From Candidatus Falkowbacteria bacterium RIFOXYD12_FULL_34_57 (lineage in GTDB: Bacteria > Patescibacteriota > Patescibacteriia > Patescibacteriales > UBA12075), in the NCBI GenBank assembly GCA_001780285.1, contig MFGN01000009.1, positions 1 through 50,219 of the forward strand: a stretch of 50,219 bases of DNA, given 5' to 3'. How positions within the stretch are numbered: the first letter of the stretch is position 1; each line of letters opens with the position of its first letter. The notes beneath the pieces are model-generated. The model ran no database searches. It saw only the letters and a list, made by a program, of their open reading frames with translations, and was not told where the DNA came from. The position numbers and the translations under genes were made by a program. Shown piece after piece: positions 31,185-40,766 of this stretch.

Positions 31185-33161
31185 ATGAATATTACAGAAT
31201 TAGCTAGAATTTTAAAAATTACCCCGCAAGAATTGCGCAATTATTTACCATTATTAGGGTTTCATATTGGACGAAAAGCAATAAAAATTAATAAAAGCGA
31301 GGCAAATAAAATAATTAAAGATTGGCCGAATTTGAGAAGAAAAATAGAGATGGATGCGCAGGAAAAAATAAAAGAAGAAGAAAAGAAGAAGAAAGAGTTA
31401 ATTACTTCTGAAAAAGTAGAAATTCCGGAATTTATTCCAGTGAGAGATTTTTCTGCTTTAACCGGAGCGCCGGTAAATTTGATTTTGGCAGAACTTATGA
31501 AAAATGGTATTTTTGCGTCTCTTAATGAAAAGATTGATTTTGATACTGCGTGGCTTGTGGGCTTGGAGCTTGGTTTTGAGGTGGTAAGAAAAACAGGAAA
31601 ACAAGATGAGGAGAATAAAAAAGGGGAAAGCATGAAAGATATCATAGGAAAAGAAGAAAAACACAAATTATTATCTCGTCCCCCCGTGATTGTAGTAATG
31701 GGGCATGTGGATCACGGAAAAACTAGGTTGCTTGACTCTATTCGCAAATCTCATGTAATTGAAGGAGAGGCCGGAGGCATTACACAGCACATTGGAGCAT
31801 ATCAGACTGTGCGTAATGGTCAAGTTCTTACATTTATTGATACTCCTGGGCATGAAGCATTTACAGCCATGCGCAGCCGTGGAGCAAAAATTGCCGATGT
31901 GGCTATCTTGGTAGTAGCGGCAGATGATGGTGTAAAACCGCAAACAACAGAAGCATATAAAATTATTGAATCCGCTGGTATTCCTTTTGTAATAGCAATC
32001 AATAAGATAGACAAAGAAGGCGCCAATATTGAAAAAACTAAACAAGATATTTCCAGTAAACTAAATATAGTACCGGAAGATTGGGGCGGTAAAATAGTTT
32101 GCGTGCCAATTTCAGCTAAACAGGGAACAGGAATTACAGATTTACTGGATATGGTTTTACTTACTGCAGAAACAGAATCAGAAAACATAAAAGCTAACCC
32201 GGACGCAAGCGCCGCCGGAACTATTATTGAGTCAAATATTGACAAGGGGGCCGGACCTGTTGCCACGATTTTAATTCAAAACGGTACACTCAGAGTTGGA
32301 GATCAGCTTGTTTTAAATAATATAATTGTGGGAAAAATTAAAAGTTTAAATAATTATAAAGGCGAAAAAATAGAAAGTGCCGGACCAGCTACCCCAACTC
32401 AAATTATTGGTTTGAAAATAATGCCGGAAGTAGGAGATGTTTTACAAGTGGGGGAGGGAGAAAAGGTAAAATATAAAAAAAATAGATCAGGGTCTTCAAA
32501 AGGTAAATTTAATTCTTCTAATAATTCATCAGAAGAAGATGAAACAATCAAAAAAATTAATATAATCATCAAAAGTGATGTTTTGGGTTCTGCGGAAGCC
32601 ATTGAGGAGTCGCTAGAAAAAATAAATACTAAAAATGTACAGGTTAAAGTAATTAAAAAGGGTCTTGGGAATATCACCGATGGAGATATAAAAAGAGCAG
32701 AGGCGTCAGGCGGGCAAATACTTGGATTTAATGTAAAGATCCCCTCGGTAATAGAGGAGATAGCAAGAGATAAAAATATTAAGATATCTATATATAGTGT
32801 TATTTATGATTTAATAAATGATATCAGAAAGGAAATGGAGGCGGCGTTGGATCCAACTATTCAAAGAAAAGATTTAGGCAGATTAAAAGTGAGAGCCATA
32901 TTTAGAACAGAGAAAAATTGTCAGATTCTAGGGGGGATAGTCCTTGATGATAAGATTGAATCTGATTCACTAATTGAGGTTGTGCGAAATAAAGAAATAA
33001 TTGATCGAGGAAAGTTATTAAAATTGCAATCCGGAAAGCAAGATGTAAATATAGTGGAGGCAAATAACGAATGCGGAATCCAATATGAAGGAAAACCAAT
33101 TATAGAAGAAGGAGATATTCTCCAGTTTTATAAAGAAGAAAAGATAATTAATAAACTTTAA
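31185..33161 (+). CDS. infB: Translation initiation factor IF-2
   Basis: VIVVMGHVDHGKTRLLDSIR, GGITQHIGAYQ, FIDTPGHEAFTAMRSRGA, AINKIDK. Confidence 0.97.
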   Translation: MNITELARILKITPQELRNYLPLLGFHIGRKAIKINKSEANKIIKDWPNLRRKIEMDAQEKIKEEEKKKKELITSEKVEIPEFIPVRDFSALTGAPVNLILAELMKNGIFASLNEKIDFDTAWLVGLELGFEVVRKTGKQDEENKKGESMKDIIGKEEKHKLLSRPPVIVVMGHVDHGKTRLLDSIRKSHVIEGEAGGITQHIGAYQTVRNGQVLTFIDTPGHEAFTAMRSRGAKIADVAILVVAADDGVKPQTTEAYKIIESAGIPFVIAINKIDKEGANIEKTKQDISSKLNIVPEDWGGKIVCVPISAKQGTGITDLLDMVLLTAETESENIKANPDASAAGTIIESNIDKGAGPVATILIQNGTLRVGDQLVLNNIIVGKIKSLNNYKGEKIESAGPATPTQIIGLKIMPEVGDVLQVGEGEKVKYKKNRSGSSKGKFNSSNNSSEEDETIKKINIIIKSDVLGSAEAIEESLEKINTKNVQVKVIKKGLGNITDGDIKRAEASGGQILGFNVKIPSVIEEIARDKNIKISIYSVIYDLINDIRKEMEAALDPTIQRKDLGRLKVRAIFRTEKNCQILGGIVLDDKIESDSLIEVVRNKEIIDRGKLLKLQSGKQDVNIVEANNECGIQYEGKPIIEEGDILQFYKEEKIINKL

Positions 33162-33166
33162 TTTTT

Positions 33167-33250
33167 GTCATTTTGGAGTGATAGCGATAAAGTCTTGTGA
33201 ATATCAATTAAACTAGATATTATCGGTTGCTTCGTTCTCTCTTGGATGAC
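33167..33250. repeat. Degenerate palindromic intergenic repeat (GTCATT...GGATGAC)
   Basis: GTCATTTTGGAGTGATAGCGATAAAG...CGTTCTCTCTTGGATGAC between infB and rbfA. Confidence 0.45.
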
Positions 33251-33260
33251 AGGAGTGTTT

Positions 33261-33599
33261 ATGAGCAGAATGGAACAAGTGAATGAATTATTAAGGGGTG
33301 AGTTAGCTAATTTGATCTCACGCGAAATCACGCTTGATAATGGCTTAATCACAATTATATATGTTAAATGTTCTCCCAACTTAAATCAAGCGACAGTTGG
33401 GATTTCTGTTTTACCGGAAACCATGTCCGGTACAGCCCTAAGGGCTTTACGAAAGCATAGTAGTGGATTTTCAGGTATTTTAAAAAAGAAGATAAGTTTA
33501 AAGTTTATCCCTAAATTTAGATGGGTAGTTGATTCACAGGAAAGGTATGCGGTGGAGATTGATAATGCAATTAATGAAATTAATAAGCGAGATGATTAA
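33261..33599 (+). CDS. rbfA: Ribosome-binding factor A
   Basis: Position after infB; RMEQVNELLRGELANLISREI...VKCSPNLNQATVGISVLPE...KFIPKFRWVVDSQERYAVEIDNAINEI. Confidence 0.88.
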   Translation: MSRMEQVNELLRGELANLISREITLDNGLITIIYVKCSPNLNQATVGISVLPETMSGTALRALRKHSSGFSGILKKKISLKFIPKFRWVVDSQERYAVEIDNAINEINKRDD

Positions 33600-34554
33600 T
33601 AAATTTAAACAAGCGTTTAGCGCAATGCAAAATGCTAAAAATATATTGCTTGTCACTCACAACAAACCGGACGGGGATGCGCTTTCTTCGATTTGTGCTT
33701 TTATTGAACTCTTTTCTGTTATGGAAAAAAAATTTACAGCTTATTGTTATGACGAACCTTATCCGCAATTTGGTTTCCTGCCGCATTTAGAAAAAATTGT
33801 TTCCAATAGAGAAAAAATAAATTTTTCAGAATTTGATTGTATTATTTCTCTAGACTGCGGGGCGCCGTCTAGAACCATGCTTAAGGAGGAGCTTATAAAT
33901 CGAAACAAGAATCAAATTGCTATTGAATTTGATCATCATCCAAAAATTGAAGATTATGCGGATATTGAAATTAGAATTCCGGAAAGTTCATCAACGGCGG
34001 AAATTATTTATAAATTTTTAACAGTTAATAAAATAAGATTTAACAAAAATTTCGCTAATTGTATTTTAACTGGAATTTTAACAGATACTGGTAATTTCCT
34101 TTATCCATCTACAACAAACGAAACTATTGAGATTGCATCCAAGATGTTGGTTTATGGAGCTAGATTCCCAGTTATTACCGAAAATACTTATAAGAATAAA
34201 ACTTTATCCGGAATGAAAATTTGGGGCAAGGCCATTAATAATTTAAAAATTAATAAAAAATATAATTTTGCTTACTCGGTTTTGACACTCAATGATTTAT
34301 CTGAAAGTGGAGCAACAGTTGATGAACTTGAGGGAATTTCTGGATTATTAAGTAATCTTCATGGAGTTAATGCTTTGATGCTTTTACGGGAAGAATTCCC
34401 CGGAAAGATTAAGGGGAGTCTGCGAACAGCCAATAATAATATAGATGTCTCAAAATTAGCGATTAGGCTCGGTGGCGGTGGACATCCGCGGGCATCCGGA
34501 TTTGCGTTTGATGGACATATAGAAGAAACCAATAATGGGTGGAGGATTATTTAA
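33592..34554 (+). CDS. DHH/DHHA1 phosphoesterase (NrnA/RecJ-like)
   Basis: LVTHNKPDGDALSS, ISLDCGAPS, IEFDHHPK, GILTDTGNF, GGGGHPRASGF; start overlaps rbfA stop. Confidence 0.93.
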   Translation: MINKFKQAFSAMQNAKNILLVTHNKPDGDALSSICAFIELFSVMEKKFTAYCYDEPYPQFGFLPHLEKIVSNREKINFSEFDCIISLDCGAPSRTMLKEELINRNKNQIAIEFDHHPKIEDYADIEIRIPESSSTAEIIYKFLTVNKIRFNKNFANCILTGILTDTGNFLYPSTTNETIEIASKMLVYGARFPVITENTYKNKTLSGMKIWGKAINNLKINKKYNFAYSVLTLNDLSESGATVDELEGISGLLSNLHGVNALMLLREEFPGKIKGSLRTANNNIDVSKLAIRLGGGGHPRASGFAFDGHIEETNNGWRII

Positions 34555-34580
34555 AAATAAAAGCATTAAATTACAAGTAT

Positions 34581-34700
34581 CAAACAATAAACAAATTTCA
34601 AATAACAAATTTAAAATTCGAAATATTCTAGTTTTAGACATTGTAATTTTGAATTTAAAATTTATTTGTAACTTGAGGTTTGTATTTTGGAATTTTCTTT
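34581..34700. repeat. AT-rich imperfect inverted repeat (MITE-like) between DHH gene and clpP
   Basis: CAAACAATAAACAAATTTCAAATAACAAATTTAAAATTC ... GAATTTAAAATTTATTTGTAACTTGAGGTTTGTATTTTGG. Confidence 0.6.
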
Positions 34701-34770
34701 ATTATTTCTTTTGACAATTATTAATATTTGATTTAATATAATATAATAAATTTATTAATTAATAATTCGT

Positions 34771-35412
34771 ATGTCCCGCATTCCAGTCCATGGGTGGATA
34801 AGTTCCACGCGGGTTTGTGAAGTGAATAACTATATGCCATTAGTACCTACGGTTATAGAAAAAGACGGACGCGTAGAGCGTGCTTTTGATATTTATTCCC
34901 GCCTTTTAAAAGATAGAATTATATTTTTAGGAGAACCAATAACTGACCATGTTGCCAATATTGTTATTGCACAATTTTTATTTTTAGATGCTGAAAACAA
35001 AGATAGGGATATTAAGTTTTATATTAATACTCCGGGCGGGTCGGTAACTTCCGGCATGGCTATTTATGACACTATGCAATATGTTAGAAGTGATGTTTCC
35101 ACTATTTGTGTGGGTATGGCTGCTTCTATGGGGGCCACACTACTTGCCGCCGGAGCCAAGGGCAAAAGATTTATCTTACCGAATTCAGAAGTAATGATAC
35201 ACCAAGTAATGGGTGGTACAGAGGGTCAGGCTAGCGATATTAAGATTCGTGCGGAACACATCTTAAATGTAAAGCAGAGATTGAATAAGATACTTGCCAA
35301 GCACACCGGACAGACAATTGCCAAGATAGAACAGGATACGGATCGCGACAGATTTTTAACAGCAGAAGAAGCTCGGAAGTATGGGATAGTAGATAAAATA
35401 ATTTCCAAATAA
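34771..35412 (+). CDS. clpP: ATP-dependent Clp protease proteolytic subunit
   Basis: [75 protein letters not shown]. Confidence 0.97.
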   Translation: MSRIPVHGWISSTRVCEVNNYMPLVPTVIEKDGRVERAFDIYSRLLKDRIIFLGEPITDHVANIVIAQFLFLDAENKDRDIKFYINTPGGSVTSGMAIYDTMQYVRSDVSTICVGMAASMGATLLAAGAKGKRFILPNSEVMIHQVMGGTEGQASDIKIRAEHILNVKQRLNKILAKHTGQTIAKIEQDTDRDRFLTAEEARKYGIVDKIISK

Positions 35413-35445
35413 AGATAACTCATGAAATAAAATTTTTATATTTTA

Positions 35446-35471
35446 AAAGCCATTCCTTCCGGAATGGCTTT
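35446..35471. terminator. Bidirectional hairpin terminator between convergent genes
   Basis: AAAAGCCATTCC-TTCC-GGAATGGCTTTG. Confidence 0.6.
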
Positions 35472-35479
35472 GTTGCACT

Positions 35480-36475
35480 TTAGTGCTTGTTTAAAAATTC
35501 AATAATTTTTTCATCGCTTGCGCCAACATCTATTTTAACCCCGTTTATTCCCCAACTAAATTTATTTTCTGTAGTGATATAATATCCTTGTTTCTTTACC
35601 CTTTTAAAGGCATCAGCCATTTTTTTGCTAGATAAAATTCTGGGTCTGATCTGTCTGTATTCATCTTCATAATATAACATTAGAAGCACACCGAACTCTT
35701 CAGCTTCTTCTTTTAGTTGTTTGAATTCTTCATTTTTTTGTTTTGCTACAGGAATATATTCTTTTAATGCTTTGATAATTTCTTCATCATTATCATTCAT
35801 ATTTATATGGATCATTCCGGTGTTGACTCTAAATTTTTTTTCTATATATATGGATACATTTTCTTTTTCAGCCTTTTTAAGCATGCTACTCAAGTTTTCA
35901 TTTGTTAATAATCTTTTTCTGAATTCTCGATAGTTGTCTTCATCTGAAGACCACAAATAAATACTGAATTTTTTAGCCTCTTCCCTTAATTCGCTAAAAG
36001 GCAAATAAGTTTTGGCTATAGGCGTGTTTTTTTCTATAAATACAATGATAGCCTCTTTATTTTCATCCAGATTTATCCATAAGTGATTTTGATATAGTGT
36101 ACATTTATCTCCACAAAGAAACAGGGTGTCATTCTCTTTTGATGATTTTTTTATAGCATCAGCTAATTTTTTATTTGTAAATAAATGATGTCTGTTGCTC
36201 CGATACTGTTTTTCTTCTCCATTTGAAATATATATACCAAATTGACGAGCCTCTTCCTGTAAATCATCCAGGGTCATCATTTCGGCACTGGGTACCTGAA
36301 TTTTTGTTTTCCGCTCTGATTTTTTTTCTAACTCTGTTTCTTTTGTGCTTATAATTATTTTTTCTTCCGCTTTTATCGCGCTTTTTTTTGATTTGTAAAA
36401 AGTTGTATAAATAGCTCCAAATAAATATAGCAAAATTAAAATTATAACACTAATTCTGATGGGGGTAGGCTTCAT
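35480..36475 (-). CDS. Membrane-anchored protein with three tandem ~85-90 aa repeats
   Basis: N-terminal TM; repeats starting LDDLQEEARQFGIYI, FSELREEAKKFSIYL, FKQLKEEAEEFGVLL. Confidence 0.8.
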   Translation of the reverse strand: MKPTPIRISVIILILLYLFGAIYTTFYKSKKSAIKAEEKIIISTKETELEKKSERKTKIQVPSAEMMTLDDLQEEARQFGIYISNGEEKQYRSNRHHLFTNKKLADAIKKSSKENDTLFLCGDKCTLYQNHLWINLDENKEAIIVFIEKNTPIAKTYLPFSELREEAKKFSIYLWSSDEDNYREFRKRLLTNENLSSMLKKAEKENVSIYIEKKFRVNTGMIHINMNDNDEEIIKALKEYIPVAKQKNEEFKQLKEEAEEFGVLLMLYYEDEYRQIRPRILSSKKMADAFKRVKKQGYYITTENKFSWGINGVKIDVGASDEKIIEFLNKH

Positions 36476-36560
36476 TTTTCGTTCCCTTTTATATTGTTAA
36501 TGTTCAAAAATATTAATTTACCCTATTCCATTTTTGTTATTTTGTCAAGGTATATATTGT

Positions 36561-37328
36561 TTATATTGTTTGTTTTGAAAATAAATATTTTCTATGCCCA
36601 ATAAAAAATAATAAGATTTTTAATAGTATCAATCCTAACAATATTTTAATGCTCCATTTTTTTAGTTTATACTGCCAAATTAACCCCTTTTTTAAAACTT
36701 GAAAATCTTTTACAAATATTGTTTCACAAGAATAGTTTCCCTGGTCTATGCGGGTCATACTGGAAGAACGATAGTATTTTTCTGATAGATTTGATTCACC
36801 ATATTTTACCAGTAGTCCCTTAAGATGAATTTGGTCTCCAATATGTGTGTTGCGGATTTTTTCTCGAATTTCTTCAGAGTCAGAAAGCAAATGATTGTTA
36901 GATAGTTGGTAATTATTAAATATACTTGCGGCTCGGGCTCCGTAACTGGAATAACATGTCCATTCGCCACTTTTATAATTCGCTTCTTTGTAAATTCCGG
37001 TTTTGATGTTTCCGCCCCAGACTATGCATAGGTCCTTGATGTTTACTGAGTTTTTATTATGATAAATATTATACCATTTATTAATATCATTGTGGCTAAC
37101 CACCAGTCCCCATAACTCGTATTCAGCCAGAGGTATTACCTTATAATTCGTATTGCGGTAATCAAAAGTAAAGACTTGGGTATTGGTCGTAGTCTGTATC
37201 GGCTCTTTTAATAATTCCAGCACCATTTCTTCTTTTGGCGGCATGGTTCGTAATAAAAAACAGGAGGTCATAAAACCAATAATACAAAATAATATGCAAA
37301 AATTTATAAATTTATAAAAATATTTCAT
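36561..37328 (-). CDS. Putative lipoprotein with C-terminal TM segment, unknown function
   Basis: Lipobox-like GFMTSC, C-terminal ILLGLILLKILLFFIG. Confidence 0.7.
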   Translation of the reverse strand: MKYFYKFINFCILFCIIGFMTSCFLLRTMPPKEEMVLELLKEPIQTTTNTQVFTFDYRNTNYKVIPLAEYELWGLVVSHNDINKWYNIYHNKNSVNIKDLCIVWGGNIKTGIYKEANYKSGEWTCYSSYGARAASIFNNYQLSNNHLLSDSEEIREKIRNTHIGDQIHLKGLLVKYGESNLSEKYYRSSSMTRIDQGNYSCETIFVKDFQVLKKGLIWQYKLKKWSIKILLGLILLKILLFFIGHRKYLFSKQTI

Positions 37329-37680
37329 ATACCTAAATTATACAAAATATTAAATTTAAAAGCCATTTTTTGGCTATTTTTTATTTATCTTGCTAATAAG
37401 CGAATATTGTGATAACATAGTTATTGAACTCCGATAAAGAGTTTTAAAAAGTTTAAAAATAAATAAACAGCCAAGGGTAAAAACAAGAAGAAATAGAGAA
37501 ATTTGTTTTATATTAGTAAAAATTTGTGAAAATTAATATTAACTTATCACAACCTAATCATTTAATATCTATCATATCTCAAAATATTTTTATTTTGGGA
37601 AATTTTTAATTTTTTGATAAGATATTATAATAAAACAATTGAATATTTATCTCATATCCACCTTTGGCGATTTAAAAAAT

Positions 37681-39204
37681 ATGGTATTAGAATTCCTTTT
37701 TTATGCTTTTTTTATCTTCGCGGGTGGTTTTATTTTAGGTTATTGGCTTCGCAAACAAAGAACATCCACTAAAATTAAATCAGCAGAAGAGAAAGCAGAA
37801 AAAATATTAATAGAAGTAAAAAATAAACAAAATGATATTTTGTTAAAAACGCAAGATAGGGCGTTAAAAATTATCGATGATGCTAAACAAGAGGAAAAAA
37901 AGCGTCGCAACGAAATAAATGGATTACAAGTAAGGCTTGAACAAAGAGAAAATACTTTCTCTCAAAAATTACTTGAACTCCAAGATAAGCAACAAAAGCT
38001 TTATGATAAAATTGGAAAAGTAGAGGAAGTAAAAGAAAAAATACATCAAATTAAGAAAGAACAGGTAGAAAAACTTGAAAAAATTGCCGCCATGTCCAAA
38101 GATGAAGCGCAAAAAGTACTGTTTAAAAACATAGAAGCGCAGGCCCAAGATGATCTCATGTCCCGAATTCGAAAATTAGAAGATGAGTCTTTGGAAACGC
38201 TTGAAAATAAATCTAGAGATTTGATGGCTAGCACCATGCAAAGACTTGTCTCCAACTATACGCCAGAGATTACCACTACCACCGTAGATTTACCTTCTGA
38301 TGAAATGAAGGGGAGAATTATTGGTCGCGAAGGAAGAAATATAAAAGTAATAGAACAATTAACCGGAACCGAAATTATTGTTGATGATACTCCCAATGTA
38401 ATTACTGTATCAGGATTTTCGCCAATCAGAAGGCATATAGCCAAAAGAACTTTGGATAAATTAATTTTAGATGGGCGTATCCATCCAACCAAAATTGAGG
38501 GCGCGATTGAAGAGTCAAAAAAAGAATTGGCGTTGGATATCAAGAAAGCTGGAGAAGATGCGCTTTATGAAATTGGTATTGCCGGTTTTGATCCAAAACT
38601 CGTACAAATTATCGGTAGATTAAAATACAGAACAAGTTATGGGCAAAATGCTCTCAGGCATTCACTTGAGGTGGCTCATTTGTCGGCGCTACTAGCCGAG
38701 GAATTAGGAGCGGATGTAACACTTGCTAAAAAAGGTGGACTTTTGCACGATATTGGAAAAGCAGTCGATCATGAGGTGCAAGGAACTCATCCTGAAATTG
38801 GAAGAGATATTGCGAAGAAATTTCATCTTCCTCAGGAAATTATTGATCCGATTGAAACTCATCATGATGACAAGCCAAGAAATTTGATTTCTGTTATAGT
38901 TAAGGTGGCGGACGCAATATCTTCTGCTCGTCCAGGTGCAAGACATGATACTTACGAGAGATATCTACAAAGACTTCAAGAACTTGAAAATATTGCTAAT
39001 TCTTTTGAGGGCGTAGAAAAAACTTATGCTATTCAGGCTGGTCGAGAGGTGCGGGTATTTGTTACTCCAAATGAGGTAAGTGATCTGGAAGCGCATAATA
39101 TCGCTAAAGATATTGCAAAAAAAATTGAGCAAGAGTTAAAATATCCCGGCGAAATTAAGATTAATGTAATTCGGGAGATGAGAATTACAGAATATGCCAG
39201 ATAA
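37681..39204 (+). CDS. rny: Ribonuclease Y
   Basis: N-terminal TM, coiled coil, KH DEMKGRIIGREGRNIKVIEQLTGTEIIVDDTP, HD LRHSLEVAHLSALLAEEL...GGLLHDIGKAVDHE. Confidence 0.96.
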   Translation: MVLEFLFYAFFIFAGGFILGYWLRKQRTSTKIKSAEEKAEKILIEVKNKQNDILLKTQDRALKIIDDAKQEEKKRRNEINGLQVRLEQRENTFSQKLLELQDKQQKLYDKIGKVEEVKEKIHQIKKEQVEKLEKIAAMSKDEAQKVLFKNIEAQAQDDLMSRIRKLEDESLETLENKSRDLMASTMQRLVSNYTPEITTTTVDLPSDEMKGRIIGREGRNIKVIEQLTGTEIIVDDTPNVITVSGFSPIRRHIAKRTLDKLILDGRIHPTKIEGAIEESKKELALDIKKAGEDALYEIGIAGFDPKLVQIIGRLKYRTSYGQNALRHSLEVAHLSALLAEELGADVTLAKKGGLLHDIGKAVDHEVQGTHPEIGRDIAKKFHLPQEIIDPIETHHDDKPRNLISVIVKVADAISSARPGARHDTYERYLQRLQELENIANSFEGVEKTYAIQAGREVRVFVTPNEVSDLEAHNIAKDIAKKIEQELKYPGEIKINVIREMRITEYAR

Positions 39205-39223
39205 AAAATAAGAATTTATAAAT

Positions 39224-39256
39224 AAAAAAGAACGAGTTTAACCTCGTTCTTTTTTG
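39224..39256 (+). terminator. Intrinsic terminator after rny
   Basis: AAAAAAGAACGAG-tttaac-CTCGTTCTTTTTT. Confidence 0.85.
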
Positions 39257-39411
39257 TTAGATGTTGCATTTGTTTTAGAGTTTAAACTTTGAAAAAATAT
39301 TGACAAAATATTATTCTATGTTAATATTTAGTGGAGTTTTTTATAGTATTTTAACAATAAAATAAGGTATTGGTATTTTGTGAATAACATATTTATTTTA
39401 GGAGAATAAAA

Positions 39412-39681
39412 ATGGAATGTTCAAAAACAGGGAAAGTAGAATTTTATCAAGATAGATATACATGTAAAGGAAAAGATGATGGGTGCGGTGCAGTATATTC
39501 TTTTTTAGAAAAAGATATAGAAACAACAACTAATGGTAGTTTTGGTCCATCTGATTTCCATTTTTTTATAACTTGTCCAAATTGTAAAAAGTTGACAGAT
39601 GTAACTGATTTATTACCAGTAGAAATAAAAGATAAACTACGAAAAAATCTGATTTCCAGGTGGGATGCTATGTATAATTAA
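39412..39681 (+). CDS. Small Cys-rich (zinc ribbon-like) hypothetical protein
   Basis: TCKGKDDGCG ... ITCPNCKKL; TTAGGAGAATAAAA upstream of ATG. Confidence 0.7.
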   Translation: MECSKTGKVEFYQDRYTCKGKDDGCGAVYSFLEKDIETTTNGSFGPSDFHFFITCPNCKKLTDVTDLLPVEIKDKLRKNLISRWDAMYN

Positions 39682-39684
39682 ATT

Positions 39685-39716
39685 TAAAAAAGGATTCTAA
39701 TAATAGAATCCTTTTT
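39685..39716 (+). terminator. Intrinsic terminator
   Basis: AAAAAAGGATTC-taataata-GAATCCTTTTT. Confidence 0.8.
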
Positions 39717-39808
39717 AATTTTTGTTTTTTCAGTCAGTAAATATTTAAATTATTTTTTTGACTGATCCGCCTTTGGCGGAAGTGTTAGATATTATGTTAT
39801 TTTTTTGT

Positions 39809-39888
39809 GTCATTCTGAACTCGATTCAGAATCTATAAGTTGTTAAAAGCGTTTTACGTGATGGATTCTGAATCGAGTTCAGAATGAC
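39809..39888. repeat. Perfect 25 bp inverted repeat with 30 bp spacer
   Basis: GTCATTCTGAACTCGATTCAGAATC (39809-39833) / GATTCTGAATCGAGTTCAGAATGAC (39864-39888). Confidence 0.9.
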
Positions 39889-39897
39889 GAGTTTTTA

Positions 39898-40653
39898 TTA
39901 ATGGACCTGCTGCCAGATTATTTCAAAGTAAGATTTATGGGTTTCAGCTACATTTTTGTTTTTTATTACCATGATCAGATCATCAAAATTTGATGAAATA
40001 ATAGCTACAGAATTTTCATAGATCATTTCTATTACCGGTAATTTATATTTATGGTCAATTATTCTTGATTCTCGATTTTCAAAAATATCTTTTTTTACTA
40101 TTTCGCGGGCATAAGTTGAATTAGTAATGATTTGCCTGCTTTTTATGTTCCTTTTTCTCTTTTCTTTGATAATATGATTTTTAATATAATTTTCAGACAC
40201 GAATGAAAGGAATTCTTTACCGGAGGTCATGATTAGCCATTCTTTGGTTTGAGAGGATAGAAGGTCTTTCCAAAAATTTTTGAAACCTTCTTTACCGCGG
40301 AAATAAATAATTTCTAGATTTTCTGAATTTTGTTTTTGTTCTTTATAAAGCCTGTTAAGTGCTGGTAGACTTTTTTTTATTTTTTTATGTTTTTCTTCTA
40401 TGGACCGTAGCAGGTTTTGAGGAGATTTTGCTTTAATATATGTTTTCTTACCCTCTTTGGTATATTTGATAACTTCCTTTTCCTCTAGTTCGGAGAGCAT
40501 GGTATAAATAGAAGTTCTTTTTATACCGGATTCTTCTGAGATATTTTGGATGGTTGGTCTGGGTAGCTTTAAACAGGCTAAATAAATATTAGCTTGTTTT
40601 TTATTTAATCCAAATGCCCGTAGTCCTTCAATTATGGTAGTTGAGTCAGACAT
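39898..40653 (-). CDS. TrmB family transcriptional regulator
   Basis: LRAFGLNKKQANIYLACLKLPRPTIQNISEESGIKRTSIYTMLSELEEKEVIKY; TrmB-like C-terminal domain. Confidence 0.82.
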   Translation of the reverse strand: MSDSTTIIEGLRAFGLNKKQANIYLACLKLPRPTIQNISEESGIKRTSIYTMLSELEEKEVIKYTKEGKKTYIKAKSPQNLLRSIEEKHKKIKKSLPALNRLYKEQKQNSENLEIIYFRGKEGFKNFWKDLLSSQTKEWLIMTSGKEFLSFVSENYIKNHIIKEKRKRNIKSRQIITNSTYAREIVKKDIFENRESRIIDHKYKLPVIEMIYENSVAIISSNFDDLIMVIKNKNVAETHKSYFEIIWQQVH

Positions 40654-40766
40654 GCTTAAATATTATCATTTTAAAATAATGTTGTCAATTTCGTCAACAA
40701 AATATATTGAGTAATTTTTTCTTTGAGATATTATGAAAGTGTAAACAAGATATTTTTATAAAAAAT

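Noticed and set aside
31262-33099. Several minus-strand ORFs inside infB
   Set aside because: Shadow ORFs of a highly conserved essential gene
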